64,000 nucleotides of DNA from Terrabacter sp. Root181 (GTDB lineage Bacteria > Actinomycetota > Actinomycetes > Actinomycetales > Dermatophilaceae): contig NZ_LMHU01000010.1 in assembly GCF_001428505.1 (NCBI RefSeq), positions 186,001 to 250,000 on the forward strand, written 5' to 3'. Each line of letters begins with the position of its first letter. Position 1 is the first letter of the stretch. This document shows positions 27,573 to 36,078 of the stretch, piece after piece. The notes below the pieces were generated by a model. The model searched no databases, was not told the origin of the DNA, and saw nothing but the letters and a program-made list of their open reading frames with translations. Both the position numbers and the translations under genes were made by a program.

Positions 27573-28061
27573 CTACGGGCCCGCCAGTCGCGAGAGCGCG
27601 TCGCCGTCGAGGCGGAAGGTCGTCCAGTCGTCGAGGGAGCGGGCGCCGTGGGCGCGGTAGAAGTCGATCGAGGGTGTGTTCCAGTCGAGCACCGACCACT
27701 CGAGCCGGGTCCAGCCGCGCTCGACGCACGTCGCGGCGAGCCGGGCCAGCAACGCCTTGCCGAGGCCGTGGCCGCGCTGCTCGGGGTCGACGAAGAGGTC
27801 CTCGAGCCAGATGCCGGCCCGGCCGGTCCACGTCGAGAAGCTCCGGAACCAGATCGCCATGGCGACGACCGCGCCCTCCCGCACCCCCACGAGGGCGTAT
27901 GCCGTGGGGTCGCCCCGGTCGGGGAAGAGCGCCTCGCGGAACTGCTCGGGCGTCGCCGTCGCCGACTCCGGCTCCTTCTCGTAGGCGGCGAGCCCCCGGA
28001 CGAGGCGGATGAGGTCGGGGACGTCGGCAGCCGACGCCTCACGGATCTGGAAGTCGCTCAC
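27573..28061 (-). CDS. GNAT-family N-acetyltransferase (diamine/polyamine type)
   Basis: An acetyl-CoA-dependent transferase of 162 residues, about the size of spermidine/spermine N-acetyltransferases. It has RLVRGLAAYEKEP at the start, then the acetyl-CoA loop EDLFVDPEQRGHGLGKALLARLA and WSVLDWNTPSIDFYRAHGA. GTG 28061 is preferred because GAGAGGAT lies upstream and the fold begins at FQIREASAADV. It heads the GNAT, WS/DGAT, Qor, amidohydrolase operon and is divergent from pcrA. Confidence 0.92.
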   Translation of the reverse strand: MSDFQIREASAADVPDLIRLVRGLAAYEKEPESATATPEQFREALFPDRGDPTAYALVGVREGAVVAMAIWFRSFSTWTGRAGIWLEDLFVDPEQRGHGLGKALLARLAATCVERGWTRLEWSVLDWNTPSIDFYRAHGARSLDDWTTFRLDGDALSRLAGP

Positions 28062-28125
28062 GCCGCCATCCTCTCCCGGCGCGCGGGGCTGTGCGTCGTG
28101 GTCGGGTGCTGTGGGTGGTTCGACG

Positions 28126-28131
28126 TAGGCT
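28126..28131 (+). promoter_or_regulatory. -10 hexamer for pcrA
   Basis: TAGGCT lies nine bases before the pcrA ATG at 28141. The distance gives a leader of only a few bases. No Shine-Dalgarno sequence is visible before the ATG. Confidence 0.45.
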
Positions 28132-28140
28132 TGGTCGATC

Positions 28141-30630
28141 ATGAGCACGCTCTTCGACGACCTCCCCATCCCCGGTTTCGAGCACGGTCAGGGCGCGCCC
28201 TCCGGCGGGTCCGGGCGCCCCGGGCGTGGCGCAGACGTCACCGAGCAGGGCGTCCCCACGTGGGCCGAGGCCGCAGCCCGCGGCGGCGTCGAGACCGCCC
28301 AGCAGGGTCGCGCCGACCTCGACCCCGCGGTCCTGCTCGAGGGCCTCAACCCCGAGCAGCGCGAGGCGGTCGTCCACGAGGGCACGCCCCTGCTCATCGT
28401 CGCCGGCGCCGGTTCCGGCAAGACCCGCGTGCTGACCCACCGCATCGCGTGGCTGCTCGGCGAACGCGGCGCGCAGCCGGGCCAGATCCTCGCCATCACC
28501 TTCACCAACAAGGCCGCGGCCGAGATGCGCGAGCGCGTCGAGGCGCTCGTCGGCCCCCGGGCCCGGGCCATGTGGGTCATGACCTTCCACTCGGCGTGCG
28601 TGCGCATCCTGCGCCGCGAGGCAGCCAAGGTCGGCATGAAGTCGACCTTCTCGATCTACGACGCCGCCGACAGCCAGCGACTCATGAGCCTCGTGCTGCG
28701 CGACCTCGACCTCGACCCGAAGCGCTACCCGCCGCGCGGCTTCTCGGCCCAGGTCAGCAACCTCAAGAACGAGCTCATCGACGAGGAGACCTACGCCTCG
28801 CAGGTCACCGAGGGCAACCACTACGAGCGCACCGTCTCCGACGCCTACACCCAGTACCAACGGCGGCTGCGCCAGGCCAACGCCCTCGACTTCGACGACA
28901 TCATCATGATGACGGTCAACGTCCTGCAGGCCTTCCCCGACGTCGCCGAGTACTACCGCCGCCGCTTCCGCCACGTGCTCGTCGACGAGTACCAGGACAC
29001 CAACCAGGCGCAGTACCAGCTCATCAAGGAGCTCGTCGGCGAGGTCAGGGGCCCCGAGGGCGCCTACGCCGTGCCGCCGGCCGAGCTGTGCGTCGTCGGC
29101 GACTCCGACCAGTCGATCTACGCCTTCCGCGGCGCGACGATCCGCAACATCCTCGAGTTCGAGAACGACTACCCCGACGCGCGCACCATCCTGCTCGAGC
29201 AGAACTACCGCTCGACCTCGCGCATCCTCCGGGCCGCCAACGCCGTCATCGCCCGCAACGAGGGGCGTCGGGCCAAGAACCTCTGGACCGACTCCGGCGA
29301 CGGGGCGATGATCACCGGCTACGTCGGCGACAACGAGCACGACGAGGCCGCCTTCGTCGCCAAGGAGATCGACGACCTCGCCGACCACGGGGTCAAGCCC
29401 GGCGACGTCGCCGTCTTCTACCGCACCAACGCCCAGAGCCGCGCCATCGAGGAGGTGCTCGTGCGGGTCGGCCTGCCCTACAAGGTGGTCGGCGGCACGC
29501 GCTTCTACGAGCGGCGCGAGGTCAAGGACGCGCTGGCCTACCTGCGGGTCGTCTCCAACCCGACCGACACGGTCAACCTCCGCCGCATCCTCAACACCCC
29601 CAAGCGGGGCATCGGCGACCGTGCCGAGGCGTGCGTCGCGGCCCTCGCGGAGCGCGAGCGCATCCCGTTCGTCGCGGCGCTCGGTCGCGCCGAGGACGCC
29701 CCGGGCATCGCCACCCGGTCGGTCGCGGCGATCCACGGCTTCACGGCACTGCTCGAGAAGCTCCGGACCTCATACGAGGCCGACGACAGCATCGCGGCCC
29801 TGCTCGAGATGACGCTCGAGGAGAGCGGCTACCTCGCCGAGCTCCGCGCGAGCCACGACCCGCAGGACGAGACCCGCGTCGAGAACCTCGCCGAGCTCGT
29901 CGCGGTCGCGCAGGAGTACGACGACCGCCGCGCCACCGAGCTCCAGGAGTCCGGCGGCGAGCTGGCGCCCGGTGTCGAGCCCGAGGACGTCGGCCCGGCG
30001 GGGGCGCTCGAGGAGTTCCTCGAGCAGGTCTCGCTCGTCGCCGACGCCGACGAGATCCCCGACGAGCCCGAGGCCAAGGCGCAGGGCGTCGTCACCCTGA
30101 TGACGCTCCACACGGCCAAGGGACTCGAGTTCCCCGTCGTCTTCCTCACCGGCATGGAGGACGGCACCTTCCCGCACCTGCGCGCCCTCGGTGATCCCAA
30201 GGAGCTCGAGGAGGAGCGCCGCCTCGCCTACGTCGGCATCACCCGGGCCCGCGAGCGTCTCTACCTCTCGCGCGCGGCCGTCCGGTCGGCCTGGGGTGCG
30301 CCGCAGTACAACCCTCCGTCGCGCTTCCTCGACGAGATCCCGGGCGACCTGCTCGACTGGCAGCGGCTCGGCCCGTCGTTCAGCGGTGCCCGCGGCTCCG
30401 ACCGGCCGGCAGTGGCCACGCTCGCGGCCCGGCCCGGCGTCCGCAGCGCCGGCAAGCGACCCGTCATCGCCCTCCAGTCGGGCGACCGGGTCAGCCACGA
30501 CTCCTTCGGTCTCGGCACGGTCGTGCGGGTCGAGGGCGACGGCGACAAGTCGATGGCCCACGTCGACTTCGGCGCCGACACCGGCACGAAGCGCCTGCTG
30601 CTGCGCTACGCCCCCCTCGTCAAGCTCTGA
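28141..30630 (+). CDS. pcrA: ATP-dependent DNA helicase PcrA/UvrD
   Basis: SF1A 3'-5' helicase for nucleotide excision and recombination repair. The product has 829 residues. The Walker A loop GAGSGKT is at 89-95, motif II is VDEYQDTN, and motif III is VVGDSDQSIYAFRGA. Motif IV is NYRSTSRIL, motif V is TLHTAKGLEFPVVF and motif VI is VGITRARERLYL. It ends with a Tudor-like tail, SHDSFGLGTVV to RLLLRYAPLVKL, that binds RNA polymerase in PcrA. An 80-residue Gly/Ala-rich N-terminal extension precedes the first domain. Confidence 0.97.
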   Translation: MSTLFDDLPIPGFEHGQGAPSGGSGRPGRGADVTEQGVPTWAEAAARGGVETAQQGRADLDPAVLLEGLNPEQREAVVHEGTPLLIVAGAGSGKTRVLTHRIAWLLGERGAQPGQILAITFTNKAAAEMRERVEALVGPRARAMWVMTFHSACVRILRREAAKVGMKSTFSIYDAADSQRLMSLVLRDLDLDPKRYPPRGFSAQVSNLKNELIDEETYASQVTEGNHYERTVSDAYTQYQRRLRQANALDFDDIIMMTVNVLQAFPDVAEYYRRRFRHVLVDEYQDTNQAQYQLIKELVGEVRGPEGAYAVPPAELCVVGDSDQSIYAFRGATIRNILEFENDYPDARTILLEQNYRSTSRILRAANAVIARNEGRRAKNLWTDSGDGAMITGYVGDNEHDEAAFVAKEIDDLADHGVKPGDVAVFYRTNAQSRAIEEVLVRVGLPYKVVGGTRFYERREVKDALAYLRVVSNPTDTVNLRRILNTPKRGIGDRAEACVAALAERERIPFVAALGRAEDAPGIATRSVAAIHGFTALLEKLRTSYEADDSIAALLEMTLEESGYLAELRASHDPQDETRVENLAELVAVAQEYDDRRATELQESGGELAPGVEPEDVGPAGALEEFLEQVSLVADADEIPDEPEAKAQGVVTLMTLHTAKGLEFPVVFLTGMEDGTFPHLRALGDPKELEEERRLAYVGITRARERLYLSRAAVRSAWGAPQYNPPSRFLDEIPGDLLDWQRLGPSFSGARGSDRPAVATLAARPGVRSAGKRPVIALQSGDRVSHDSFGLGTVVRVEGDGDKSMAHVDFGADTGTKRLLLRYAPLVKL

Positions 30631-30680
30631 CGCGGCGCCGTCCGGTCGCTCCCGGTCGGCCTCCCGGTCTGCCCGCCGAT

Positions 30681-30744
30681 GGCGTATGCCGTGTGGCGCG
30701 GTGGCGTGCCCGCGTGAGCGCCGTTGTGGCGCAACGGCATACGC
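30681..30744. repeat. Inverted pair of the GCGTATGCCGT motif, 3' of pcrA
   Basis: GCGTATGCCGT at 30682-30692 and its exact reverse complement at 30734-30744 face each other across 41 bases in the gap after pcrA. They could fold as a hairpin. Both contain the dispersed octamer GGCATACG. Confidence 0.7.
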
Positions 30745-30791
30745 GCACCAAGGCCGACGGCTCGACCACGCTGGTCGGACCCGCAGATGCG

Positions 30792-30823
30792 ACGACGCCC
30801 GTCCCGGGAGGGACGGGCGTCGT
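30792..30823. terminator. Bidirectional hairpin between pcrA and the M23 peptidase gene
   Basis: ACGACGCCCGTCCC pairs perfectly with GGGACGGGCGTCGT around the loop GGGA. It lies between convergent genes and can serve both strands. Confidence 0.8.
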
Positions 30824-30841
30824 GTCGCGAGGGGACCTCGG

Positions 30842-31678
30842 TCAGAGGTAGACGCCGCGCTTGGCGAGCCAGGTGCGAGGGGCGACGGCGGCGCCGTCGT
30901 CGGGGTGGATCTCGAGGTGCACGTGGGGGCCGGTCGAGTTGCCGGTGCTGCCGCTGTAGGCGACGAGCTGGCCGGGCGAGACCTCTTCACCGACGGAGAC
31001 GAGCAGGCGGCTGTTGTGCGCCATCCACGAGACGGTGCCGTCCCAGTAGCGGATCTTGACCATGTTGCCGTAGCCCTCGTTGGACCAGCCGGCGAAGACG
31101 ACGGTGCCGCTCGAGAGGGCGTGGACCGCGCTGCCCGTGGGGCACGCGAGGTCCTGGGCGGGGTGCATCTTGCCCCAGCGGAAGCCGAAGCCGGACGTGA
31201 GCGTGTAGCCGGAGACGGGGGAGACCCAGCGGTGCGCCTTGGCGATGGCGCGCTCGCGGGCCGCTGCCTTGGCCTTGGCGGCGGCCGCGGCCTTCGCCTT
31301 GGCCGCGGCGGCCTTGTCGGCAGCCGCCTTCTCCGCGGCGGCCCGGGCCTGGGCCGCGGTCTCCTCGGCGGACGTGGTCGCGCTGATGATGAGCGTCTTG
31401 GCGTCGCGGGCCATGTCGCGGGACGAGCGTGCGCCGGACCGGTTGGCGGCGGCCGCGGCCACGGCGTCCGGGTCTGCGGCGAGCCCGAGACCGGCGACCG
31501 AGTTGGAGACGTTCTTCATGGCAGCCGCTTCGGGACTGAGCGCGCTCGCGCCGGCGTCGCGGATGACGAGGCCACCGGCGACGGTCGAGGAGAGCAGAGC
31601 AACGGGGACGACGAACTGTCGACCCCGTGAAGGCTTGGCTGCCGGCCTGTGCCGGCCGGTGTAGCTGGTTTTGGGCAC
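30842..31678 (-). CDS. Secreted M23-family peptidoglycan endopeptidase
   Basis: A zinc peptidase that cuts cell-wall crosslinks. The product is 278 residues. A basic N-terminus and a hydrophobic helix (FVVPVALLSSTVAGGLVI) serve as signal or anchor. Residues about 85-145 are an Ala/Lys-rich region, probably a coiled coil. The LytM domain has GFRWGKMHPAQDLACPTGSAVH and ends with the HxH zinc motif in GPHVHLEIHP. GTG 31678 is preceded by a good promoter. It is convergent with pcrA and separated from it by a strong hairpin. Confidence 0.93.
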   Translation of the reverse strand: MPKTSYTGRHRPAAKPSRGRQFVVPVALLSSTVAGGLVIRDAGASALSPEAAAMKNVSNSVAGLGLAADPDAVAAAAANRSGARSSRDMARDAKTLIISATTSAEETAAQARAAAEKAAADKAAAAKAKAAAAAKAKAAARERAIAKAHRWVSPVSGYTLTSGFGFRWGKMHPAQDLACPTGSAVHALSSGTVVFAGWSNEGYGNMVKIRYWDGTVSWMAHNSRLLVSVGEEVSPGQLVAYSGSTGNSTGPHVHLEIHPDDGAAVAPRTWLAKRGVYL

Positions 31679-31716
31679 GAAAGAGATACCTATCGGTCAC
31701 AGATTGCGAGCCGCCA

Positions 31717-31744
31717 GCCTAACGTGACCATTTCGTTATCCAAA
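31717..31744 (-). promoter_or_regulatory. Promoter of the M23 peptidase gene
   Basis: On the minus strand TTGGAT (-35) is followed by a 16-base spacer and TAGGCT (-10). The start codon is about 39 bases further on, leaving an AT-richer leader with weak AGG before the GTG. It is one of the few spots in the window where both hexamers are visible. Confidence 0.55.
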
Positions 31745-31890
31745 ATCACGCCACGTTTCTGGACGTCCCGGCGTCGCGGTGGAGGGTCGCGACTCCGGTC
31801 GACACTAGGGCATCCAGAGGGCCTGGAGGAGGATTTGCACAGGCCGATCTGCGCACATTGTCAGAACGGCGTGACCCGGGTGTGGCGCGG

Positions 31891-32883
31891 TCAGCGGGTG
31901 GGGGCGACACGCCCCGTGGCGCCACCACGGCGGGCCGTCGACGTGCTAGTGCGCCGGCTGCCCAGCGCGCTGACGCCGGGGGTGACCGTCGCGCCCGAGG
32001 TGTCGAGGTGGGCCAGGGCCGTCGAGATGCCGTGCACGACGCTGCTCGTGATGGGCAGGCTCATGTGGCCGACCCCGCGCAAGGCGATGTTGTGGACGTT
32101 GAGGTCGTCGTGGTGCAGGGCGGCGTTGCGCTGGGGGACGACGACCTGGTCGAGGTCGGACCAGTAGACGAGGAACCGGGTCTGGCACTCCTTGACCGGT
32201 CCGGCGAGCTCGTCCATCAGGGCGCTGCCGGGTCGCAGCTGACGGGTCAGTCCGTTGTTCCACGTGTAGGCGAGGTAGCTGCCCTGGTGGGGCGTGCCGA
32301 GGGTCACGAGCGTGTGCACGTGCTGGTCGCCACCGAGGCGGGTCACGTAGTAGCGCGCGATGAGGCCGCCCATCGAGTGGCCGATGACGTGGATCCGCTC
32401 GTAGCCGGTCTCCTCGACGATGCGCTCGACCTCGGCGCCGAGGGCGGCCGCAGCGGACCGCACGTCGCCCGTGAAGATCGAGTAGTTGATCGTCTCGATG
32501 CGCCCGAAGCCGCGCCGGACGAGACCCCGTCGGAGGACGGTGAAGATCGAGCGGTTGTCGACCATGCCGTGCACGAGCAGGATCGGGGTCTCGGCGGCCT
32601 CGACGTTCTGGATCGCGAGCCCACGCTGGCTCGGCGGGAGGTGCCCGAGGCGGTAGCCCTGGCGGCGGTCGCTGGCGCGCGATCCGAGCAGCCCGAGCGG
32701 GTAGAGCCCGAGGTGCAGGCCCATCCACGACGCCTCGAGGGCCGCACCGGCGATCCCGGTGGGCGTCAGCAGCGCACCGGCCACCTCCCCGACGGCCGCG
32801 AGGAAGCCTCGAGGGCCCTTCGCGCGACCCCTCGGGGTGCCGGACTGTCGCGGCGTCATCGCCGCACGTGCTGCCACTGCCAC
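31891..32883 (-). CDS. Alpha/beta-hydrolase lipase/esterase
   Basis: A 330-residue hydrolase, likely a triacylglycerol lipase or esterase. Residues 95-105 hold the oxyanion stretch [10 protein letters not shown]. The nucleophile elbow is GHSMGG near residue 168, followed by [14 protein letters not shown], with the aspartate expected in YWSDLDQVV and the histidine in RGVGHMSLP. No clear signal peptide; an amphipathic N-terminus may bind membrane. GTG 32883 is used; ATG eight codons in is an alternative. A TACGTT hexamer lies six bases upstream. Confidence 0.9.
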   Translation of the reverse strand: MAVAARAAMTPRQSGTPRGRAKGPRGFLAAVGEVAGALLTPTGIAGAALEASWMGLHLGLYPLGLLGSRASDRRQGYRLGHLPPSQRGLAIQNVEAAETPILLVHGMVDNRSIFTVLRRGLVRRGFGRIETINYSIFTGDVRSAAAALGAEVERIVEETGYERIHVIGHSMGGLIARYYVTRLGGDQHVHTLVTLGTPHQGSYLAYTWNNGLTRQLRPGSALMDELAGPVKECQTRFLVYWSDLDQVVVPQRNAALHHDDLNVHNIALRGVGHMSLPITSSVVHGISTALAHLDTSGATVTPGVSALGSRRTSTSTARRGGATGRVAPTR

Positions 32884-32889
32884 GCGTCG

Positions 32890-32895
32890 AACGTA
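32890..32895 (-). promoter_or_regulatory. -10 hexamer for the lipase gene
   Basis: On the minus strand TACGTT lies six bases before the GTG at 32883, another leaderless-type arrangement. It sits between divergent genes whose starts are 79 bases apart. Confidence 0.4.
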
Positions 32896-32949
32896 CCCCG
32901 ACGGGTGGGCGATGGATCACTATTGCGCGTCGCGTCTCACCGGGCTGGC

Positions 32950-32955
32950 TAGAGT
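32950..32955 (+). promoter_or_regulatory. -10 hexamer for the B12-binding subunit gene
   Basis: TAGAGT is seven bases before the ATG at 32963, matching the leaderless spacing seen at several other genes here. Confidence 0.5.
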
Positions 32956-32962
32956 GCCCGGC

Positions 32963-33439
32963 ATGAGCGAGTCCCTGGGCGCCGACGCCGTTGCCGTGAC
33001 CGACGACGAGACCGCAGGCGCAGCCGGCACCGGCCCCCTGTCGACCGACGTCATCCGTGTGGTCGTGGCCAAGCCGGGCCTCGACGGGCACGACCGCGGC
33101 GCCAAGGTGGTCGCGCGGGCGCTGCGCGACGCCGGCATGGAGGTCATCTACACCGGGTTGCACCAGACGCCCGAGCAGATCGTCGAGGCGGCCATCCAGG
33201 AGGATGCCGACGTCGTCGGGCTCTCGGTCCTCTCGGGGGCCCACATGACGCTCTTCGCCCGCGTCGTCGAGCTCCTCGCCGAGCGCGACGCCAGCGACAT
33301 CGTCGTCTTCGGCGGCGGCATCATCCCCGAGGACGACATCACCGAGCTCGAGAAGCTCGGGGTGGCCAAGGTCTTCACCCCGGGTGCCACGACGATGGAG
33401 ATCGTCGGCTGGGTCCGCGAGCACGTCCACGCCGCCTGA
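32963..33439 (+). CDS. Stand-alone cobalamin-binding subunit of an acyl-CoA mutase
   Basis: The small B12-binding partner of a split mutase (methylmalonyl-, isobutyryl- or 2-hydroxyisobutyryl-CoA mutase). The product is 158 residues. The base-off cobalamin site DxHxxG is DGHDRG with His 43, followed by SVLSGAHM and [10 protein letters not shown], the other conserved cofactor contacts. The first 28 residues are an extra acidic/Ala-rich leader. No catalytic large subunit is encoded near it, so the partner is elsewhere. ATG 32963 has a leaderless-type promoter. Confidence 0.93.
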   Translation: MSESLGADAVAVTDDETAGAAGTGPLSTDVIRVVVAKPGLDGHDRGAKVVARALRDAGMEVIYTGLHQTPEQIVEAAIQEDADVVGLSVLSGAHMTLFARVVELLAERDASDIVVFGGGIIPEDDITELEKLGVAKVFTPGATTMEIVGWVREHVHAA

Positions 33440-33441
33440 GC

Positions 33442-34080
33442 TCAGGCCGGCGGCCCAGGCGCCGTCCCGTGGGTGTTGGTCACCCGTCGGTTGAGCGAGA
33501 AGAGCCGGCCGAGGACGGGCATGAGCACGATGTTGAGGCCGTGCAGGATGCCGATGACGAGGAGGATCCCACCGATGCGGAAGACCTCCGACTGGAGCTG
33601 CTGCGGCGTCACGAGGGCGCTGATGTCGTTGTCCCACTCCGGGGTGGGGGCGAACGTCACCGTGAAGCAGATGTACGCGGTGAAGATCAGGTAGTAGACG
33701 ATGTCGGTGAGCACGATGTAGCTCTTGCCGGTCATCGGGTTGTCGTGGAAGACGTCGGCCGCATAGGCCCGGCCGAACCGCTTGATGAACGGGCCGAGCC
33801 AGACGGCCATGGCGACGAGGACGAGGTTCGTCGCGAGCTCGAGGATCCACCAGGGCATGAGCAGGTCTCCGTTCGACTGCGGGGTCAGGGTGAGGACGAG
33901 GGTGGCGACGAGCGCCACGGCCGCGACCCAGAGGGCCACGGTGCGACGTGCACGACGTCGTCGGGCGCGGTCGTCGGCGACCGAGTCGAGCACGCGCGCG
34001 AAGAGGTCGCGTGACGGCGGCGGCGGTCCGGAGCCGATCGGGCGCAGGGCCTCCTCGATGAGGTGCTCGAGGTCGCTCAT
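33442..34080 (-). CDS. Membrane protein coupled to an ECF sigma gene (candidate anti-sigma factor)
   Basis: A 212-residue protein. About 45 cytoplasmic residues (MSDLEHLIEEALRPIGSG...RDLFARVLDSVADDR) precede four hydrophobic helices. The soluble N-terminus and its coding position right behind a sigma gene (ATGA overlap 34077-34080) are those of anti-sigma factors. It lacks the HxxxCxxC zinc motif, so the assignment is inferred from context. Otherwise it is an unknown membrane protein. It is convergent with the B12-binding subunit, separated by two bases. Confidence 0.7.
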   Translation of the reverse strand: MSDLEHLIEEALRPIGSGPPPPSRDLFARVLDSVADDRARRRRARRTVALWVAAVALVATLVLTLTPQSNGDLLMPWWILELATNLVLVAMAVWLGPFIKRFGRAYAADVFHDNPMTGKSYIVLTDIVYYLIFTAYICFTVTFAPTPEWDNDISALVTPQQLQSEVFRIGGILLVIGILHGLNIVLMPVLGRLFSLNRRVTNTHGTAPGPPA

Positions 34081-34613
34081 GGGTTCTCCCTGAGGGCGAG
34101 GGACAGGGCGCGCAGGCCGCGCTGCAGGTGCGTCTTGACGGAGTTGACCGACATCCCCAGCCCGTCGGCGATGTCCGCCGGCGACATGTCGTAGTAGTAG
34201 CGGAGCGTGAGGCACTCGCGCTGCCGCCCGGGCAGGCCGCGGAGTGCGTCGACGACCTCCTGGCGGGCGCTGCGGCCCAGGACCGCCTCCTCGGCCGACG
34301 GCTCGTCGTCCGCCGGGGGTGGGCGGTGGTGCAGCGACACGAGCCCCCGGCGGTTGTGGTCGCGCGCCAGGTTGATGACGATCGACCGGAGGTACGCGGC
34401 GCCTCGAGCAGGGTCCCGCACCCGCGCCATGTTGCGGCTGAGCCGGATGAACGCCTCCTGCACGAGATCCTCCGCTGCCGTCTTGTCCTCCACGTAGAAC
34501 CGCGCGAGGTGCAGCAACGAGGGAGCCTCCGCGTTGAAGAGTGCGGCGGCCTGTCTCTCGAAGTCAGGGACCTGATCTCGCGTGGCCGAGACCCCTGCCG
34601 TCAGCCCGTCCAT
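34077..34613 (-). CDS. ECF-type RNA polymerase sigma factor (SigE-like)
   Basis: A sigma-70 family factor of 178 residues. Region 2 is FNAEAPSLLHLARFYVEDKTAAEDLVQEAFIRL, continuing to YLRSIVINLARDHNRR. Region 4 is LPGRQRECLTLRYYYDMSPADIADGLGMSVNSVKTHLQRGL, a helix-turn-helix that reads the -35 element. ATG 34613 is used; a GTG lies one codon before, and a longer TTG start is possible but unsupported. It is coupled to the membrane protein gene behind it and divergent from the SOD-like gene, which may be its target. Confidence 0.92.
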   Translation of the reverse strand: MDGLTAGVSATRDQVPDFERQAAALFNAEAPSLLHLARFYVEDKTAAEDLVQEAFIRLSRNMARVRDPARGAAYLRSIVINLARDHNRRGLVSLHHRPPPADDEPSAEEAVLGRSARQEVVDALRGLPGRQRECLTLRYYYDMSPADIADGLGMSVNSVKTHLQRGLRALSLALRENP

Positions 34614-34754
34614 CACTAGGACAGACGAGCGATGAATGCGTCTGGGTGACAAGCAGATTCAACGAATCTTTTTTGGCGGACCGTGTCGCCCGCGCCCCCG
34701 ATGGCGAGCGTCTCCCAAGTGTAGGTTCACTCGACTCTGGAAGGGGCAGAAGCC

Positions 34755-35291
34755 ATGGAACGCAAGGGACTTCGTGGGGGAGCGGCAGCCGTGGTCGGTC
34801 TGTCGGCAACGGTGGCGCTCGCCGCCACGGCGGTCGCGGGGGCGGCCGTCCTGCGGTTCGCCGACGGGCTGCGGGACTACGACACGGCGGCGGCAGGACC
34901 GTTCGACCACGCGACCGCCCGGCTGCAGCTCGTGGAGCGTCCGGACGGTACGACGGCCGTCCTGCACGTGCGGGGGATCGACGCGTCTGCTGCCGGCCGG
35001 ACGTTCGGGGCTCACGTGCACAACGGTGCGTGCGGCACCGACGCGCCGGCCGCCGCCCTCGGCCACTACAACGCCGACGCGCACGCGGGCCACGTCCCCG
35101 TCGTGGTCTCGCCGCAGACGGAGGTCTGGCTCGACTTCACGGTCGACGCGACGGGGGCGGGCGACTCCAGCACGGCCGTGCGCTTCCCCGTCCAGGCAGG
35201 CGCCCACTCCGTCGTCGTGCACGCTGCGCCGACCGACCCCGCGACCGGCCTCGCCGGAGCTCGCCTGGCCTGCCTGCCGGTGGAGTGGTGA
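34755..35291 (+). CDS. Exported Cu/Zn superoxide dismutase-like protein
   Basis: A 178-residue exported protein with an N-terminal hydrophobic signal or anchor (residues 12-36). The mature part has FGAHVHNGACG and ALGHYN, close to the Cu/Zn-SOD metal loop, and a later VVVHAAPTDP stretch that could hold another copper His. The SOD disulfide partner may be Cys in RLACLPVEW at the C-terminus. The zinc-loop aspartate is less clear, so enzymatic activity is uncertain; a CHRD-like or metal-binding role is an alternative. An ATG after GGAAGGGGCAGAAGCC fixes the start. Confidence 0.75.
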   Translation: MERKGLRGGAAAVVGLSATVALAATAVAGAAVLRFADGLRDYDTAAAGPFDHATARLQLVERPDGTTAVLHVRGIDASAAGRTFGAHVHNGACGTDAPAAALGHYNADAHAGHVPVVVSPQTEVWLDFTVDATGAGDSSTAVRFPVQAGAHSVVVHAAPTDPATGLAGARLACLPVEW

Positions 35292-35848
35292 TGCTGCGGG
35301 CCGCTGGTCGTGGGGTACTCGTCGGACTGGCGTGGGGCGGACTGGCCCGCGTCTTCATGCGCCTGCTCTCGACGAGCCCCGAGTTCACCTGGGTCGGGAC
35401 CTCGGCGATCCTCGCGATGAGCGCCGTCCTCTGGGGCGGGATCGGTCTGGTGACCGGCGCGCGCCGGGCGCAGAGGTCGCGGTGGTGGCGTCTGGCGCCG
35501 GTCGCCGGGCTCGTCCTGTTCGCCGGCCCGGGGTCGCTCCTCGTGCCCGGTGCCGTCGGGACGGCCGTGGCGCTCGCGCTCCACGGCCGGTCGGTGGTGA
35601 TCCGGGTGCTGCCCCTGCTCCTCGGGCTGGCGGTCACGCTGTACCCCGTCCTCGGCCCCGACAGCGAGGGGGCCGGGGAGGTCGCTCCCGGCGCGTGGCT
35701 GGGTCTCGCGCTCGTCGTGGTGGCGATGATCTGGCTCGGGTTCGGCCTCCACGCGTGGTGGCGCCGATGGGCCGTGCCGGGAGGTGCCACCCCGACGAGG
35801 GGCCGGAGGCGCGCTGCGCCGCGCCACGCGGCATACGACATGGGGTGA
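35291..35848 (+). CDS. Integral membrane protein of unknown function
   Basis: A 185-residue hydrophobic protein with about five or six spans (AILAMSAVLWGGIGLVTGA, LAPVAGLVLFAGPGSLL, LPLLLGLAVTLYPVL, WLGLALVVVAMIWLGFGLHAWW) and a basic C-terminal tail. The ATG shares its first base with the SOD-like stop (TGATG); a GTG one codon earlier would overlap by four. The coupling suggests a joint role with the SOD-like protein. I recognise no family. One GGCATACG octamer lies in its last codons. Confidence 0.75.
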   Translation: MLRAAGRGVLVGLAWGGLARVFMRLLSTSPEFTWVGTSAILAMSAVLWGGIGLVTGARRAQRSRWWRLAPVAGLVLFAGPGSLLVPGAVGTAVALALHGRSVVIRVLPLLLGLAVTLYPVLGPDSEGAGEVAPGAWLGLALVVVAMIWLGFGLHAWWRRWAVPGGATPTRGRRRAAPRHAAYDMG

Positions 35849-36078
35849 GCGGTGGGAGGCGTCGGGCTCCGCCCGGCCGGATGTGATCTTCGTCCGGTCG
35901 GGCGGACCCGATGGCGTCGCCACAGGTCAGAGCCACTAGAGTCCGAGGGACAGCCTGATTCGGTTGCGCCTCGGCGCAGGGCCCGTCCGAGCGCGAGAGC
36001 GCGAGCACGAGAGCCCCGGGACGCCGCAGCGACGCGATCGACGACGATACGAATCGACGACGAGGACGGACCCCACCC

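Noticed and set aside
25974-30194. A 1406-codon plus-strand open frame across several genes
   Set aside because: It crosses the WS/DGAT and GNAT genes in antisense and runs out of frame into pcrA; the composition is that of a shadow frame.
35937-35942. TAGAGT as the sucC promoter
   Set aside because: It is a plausible -10 hexamer but lies 137 bases upstream with no -35 partner, so I did not list it as a feature.
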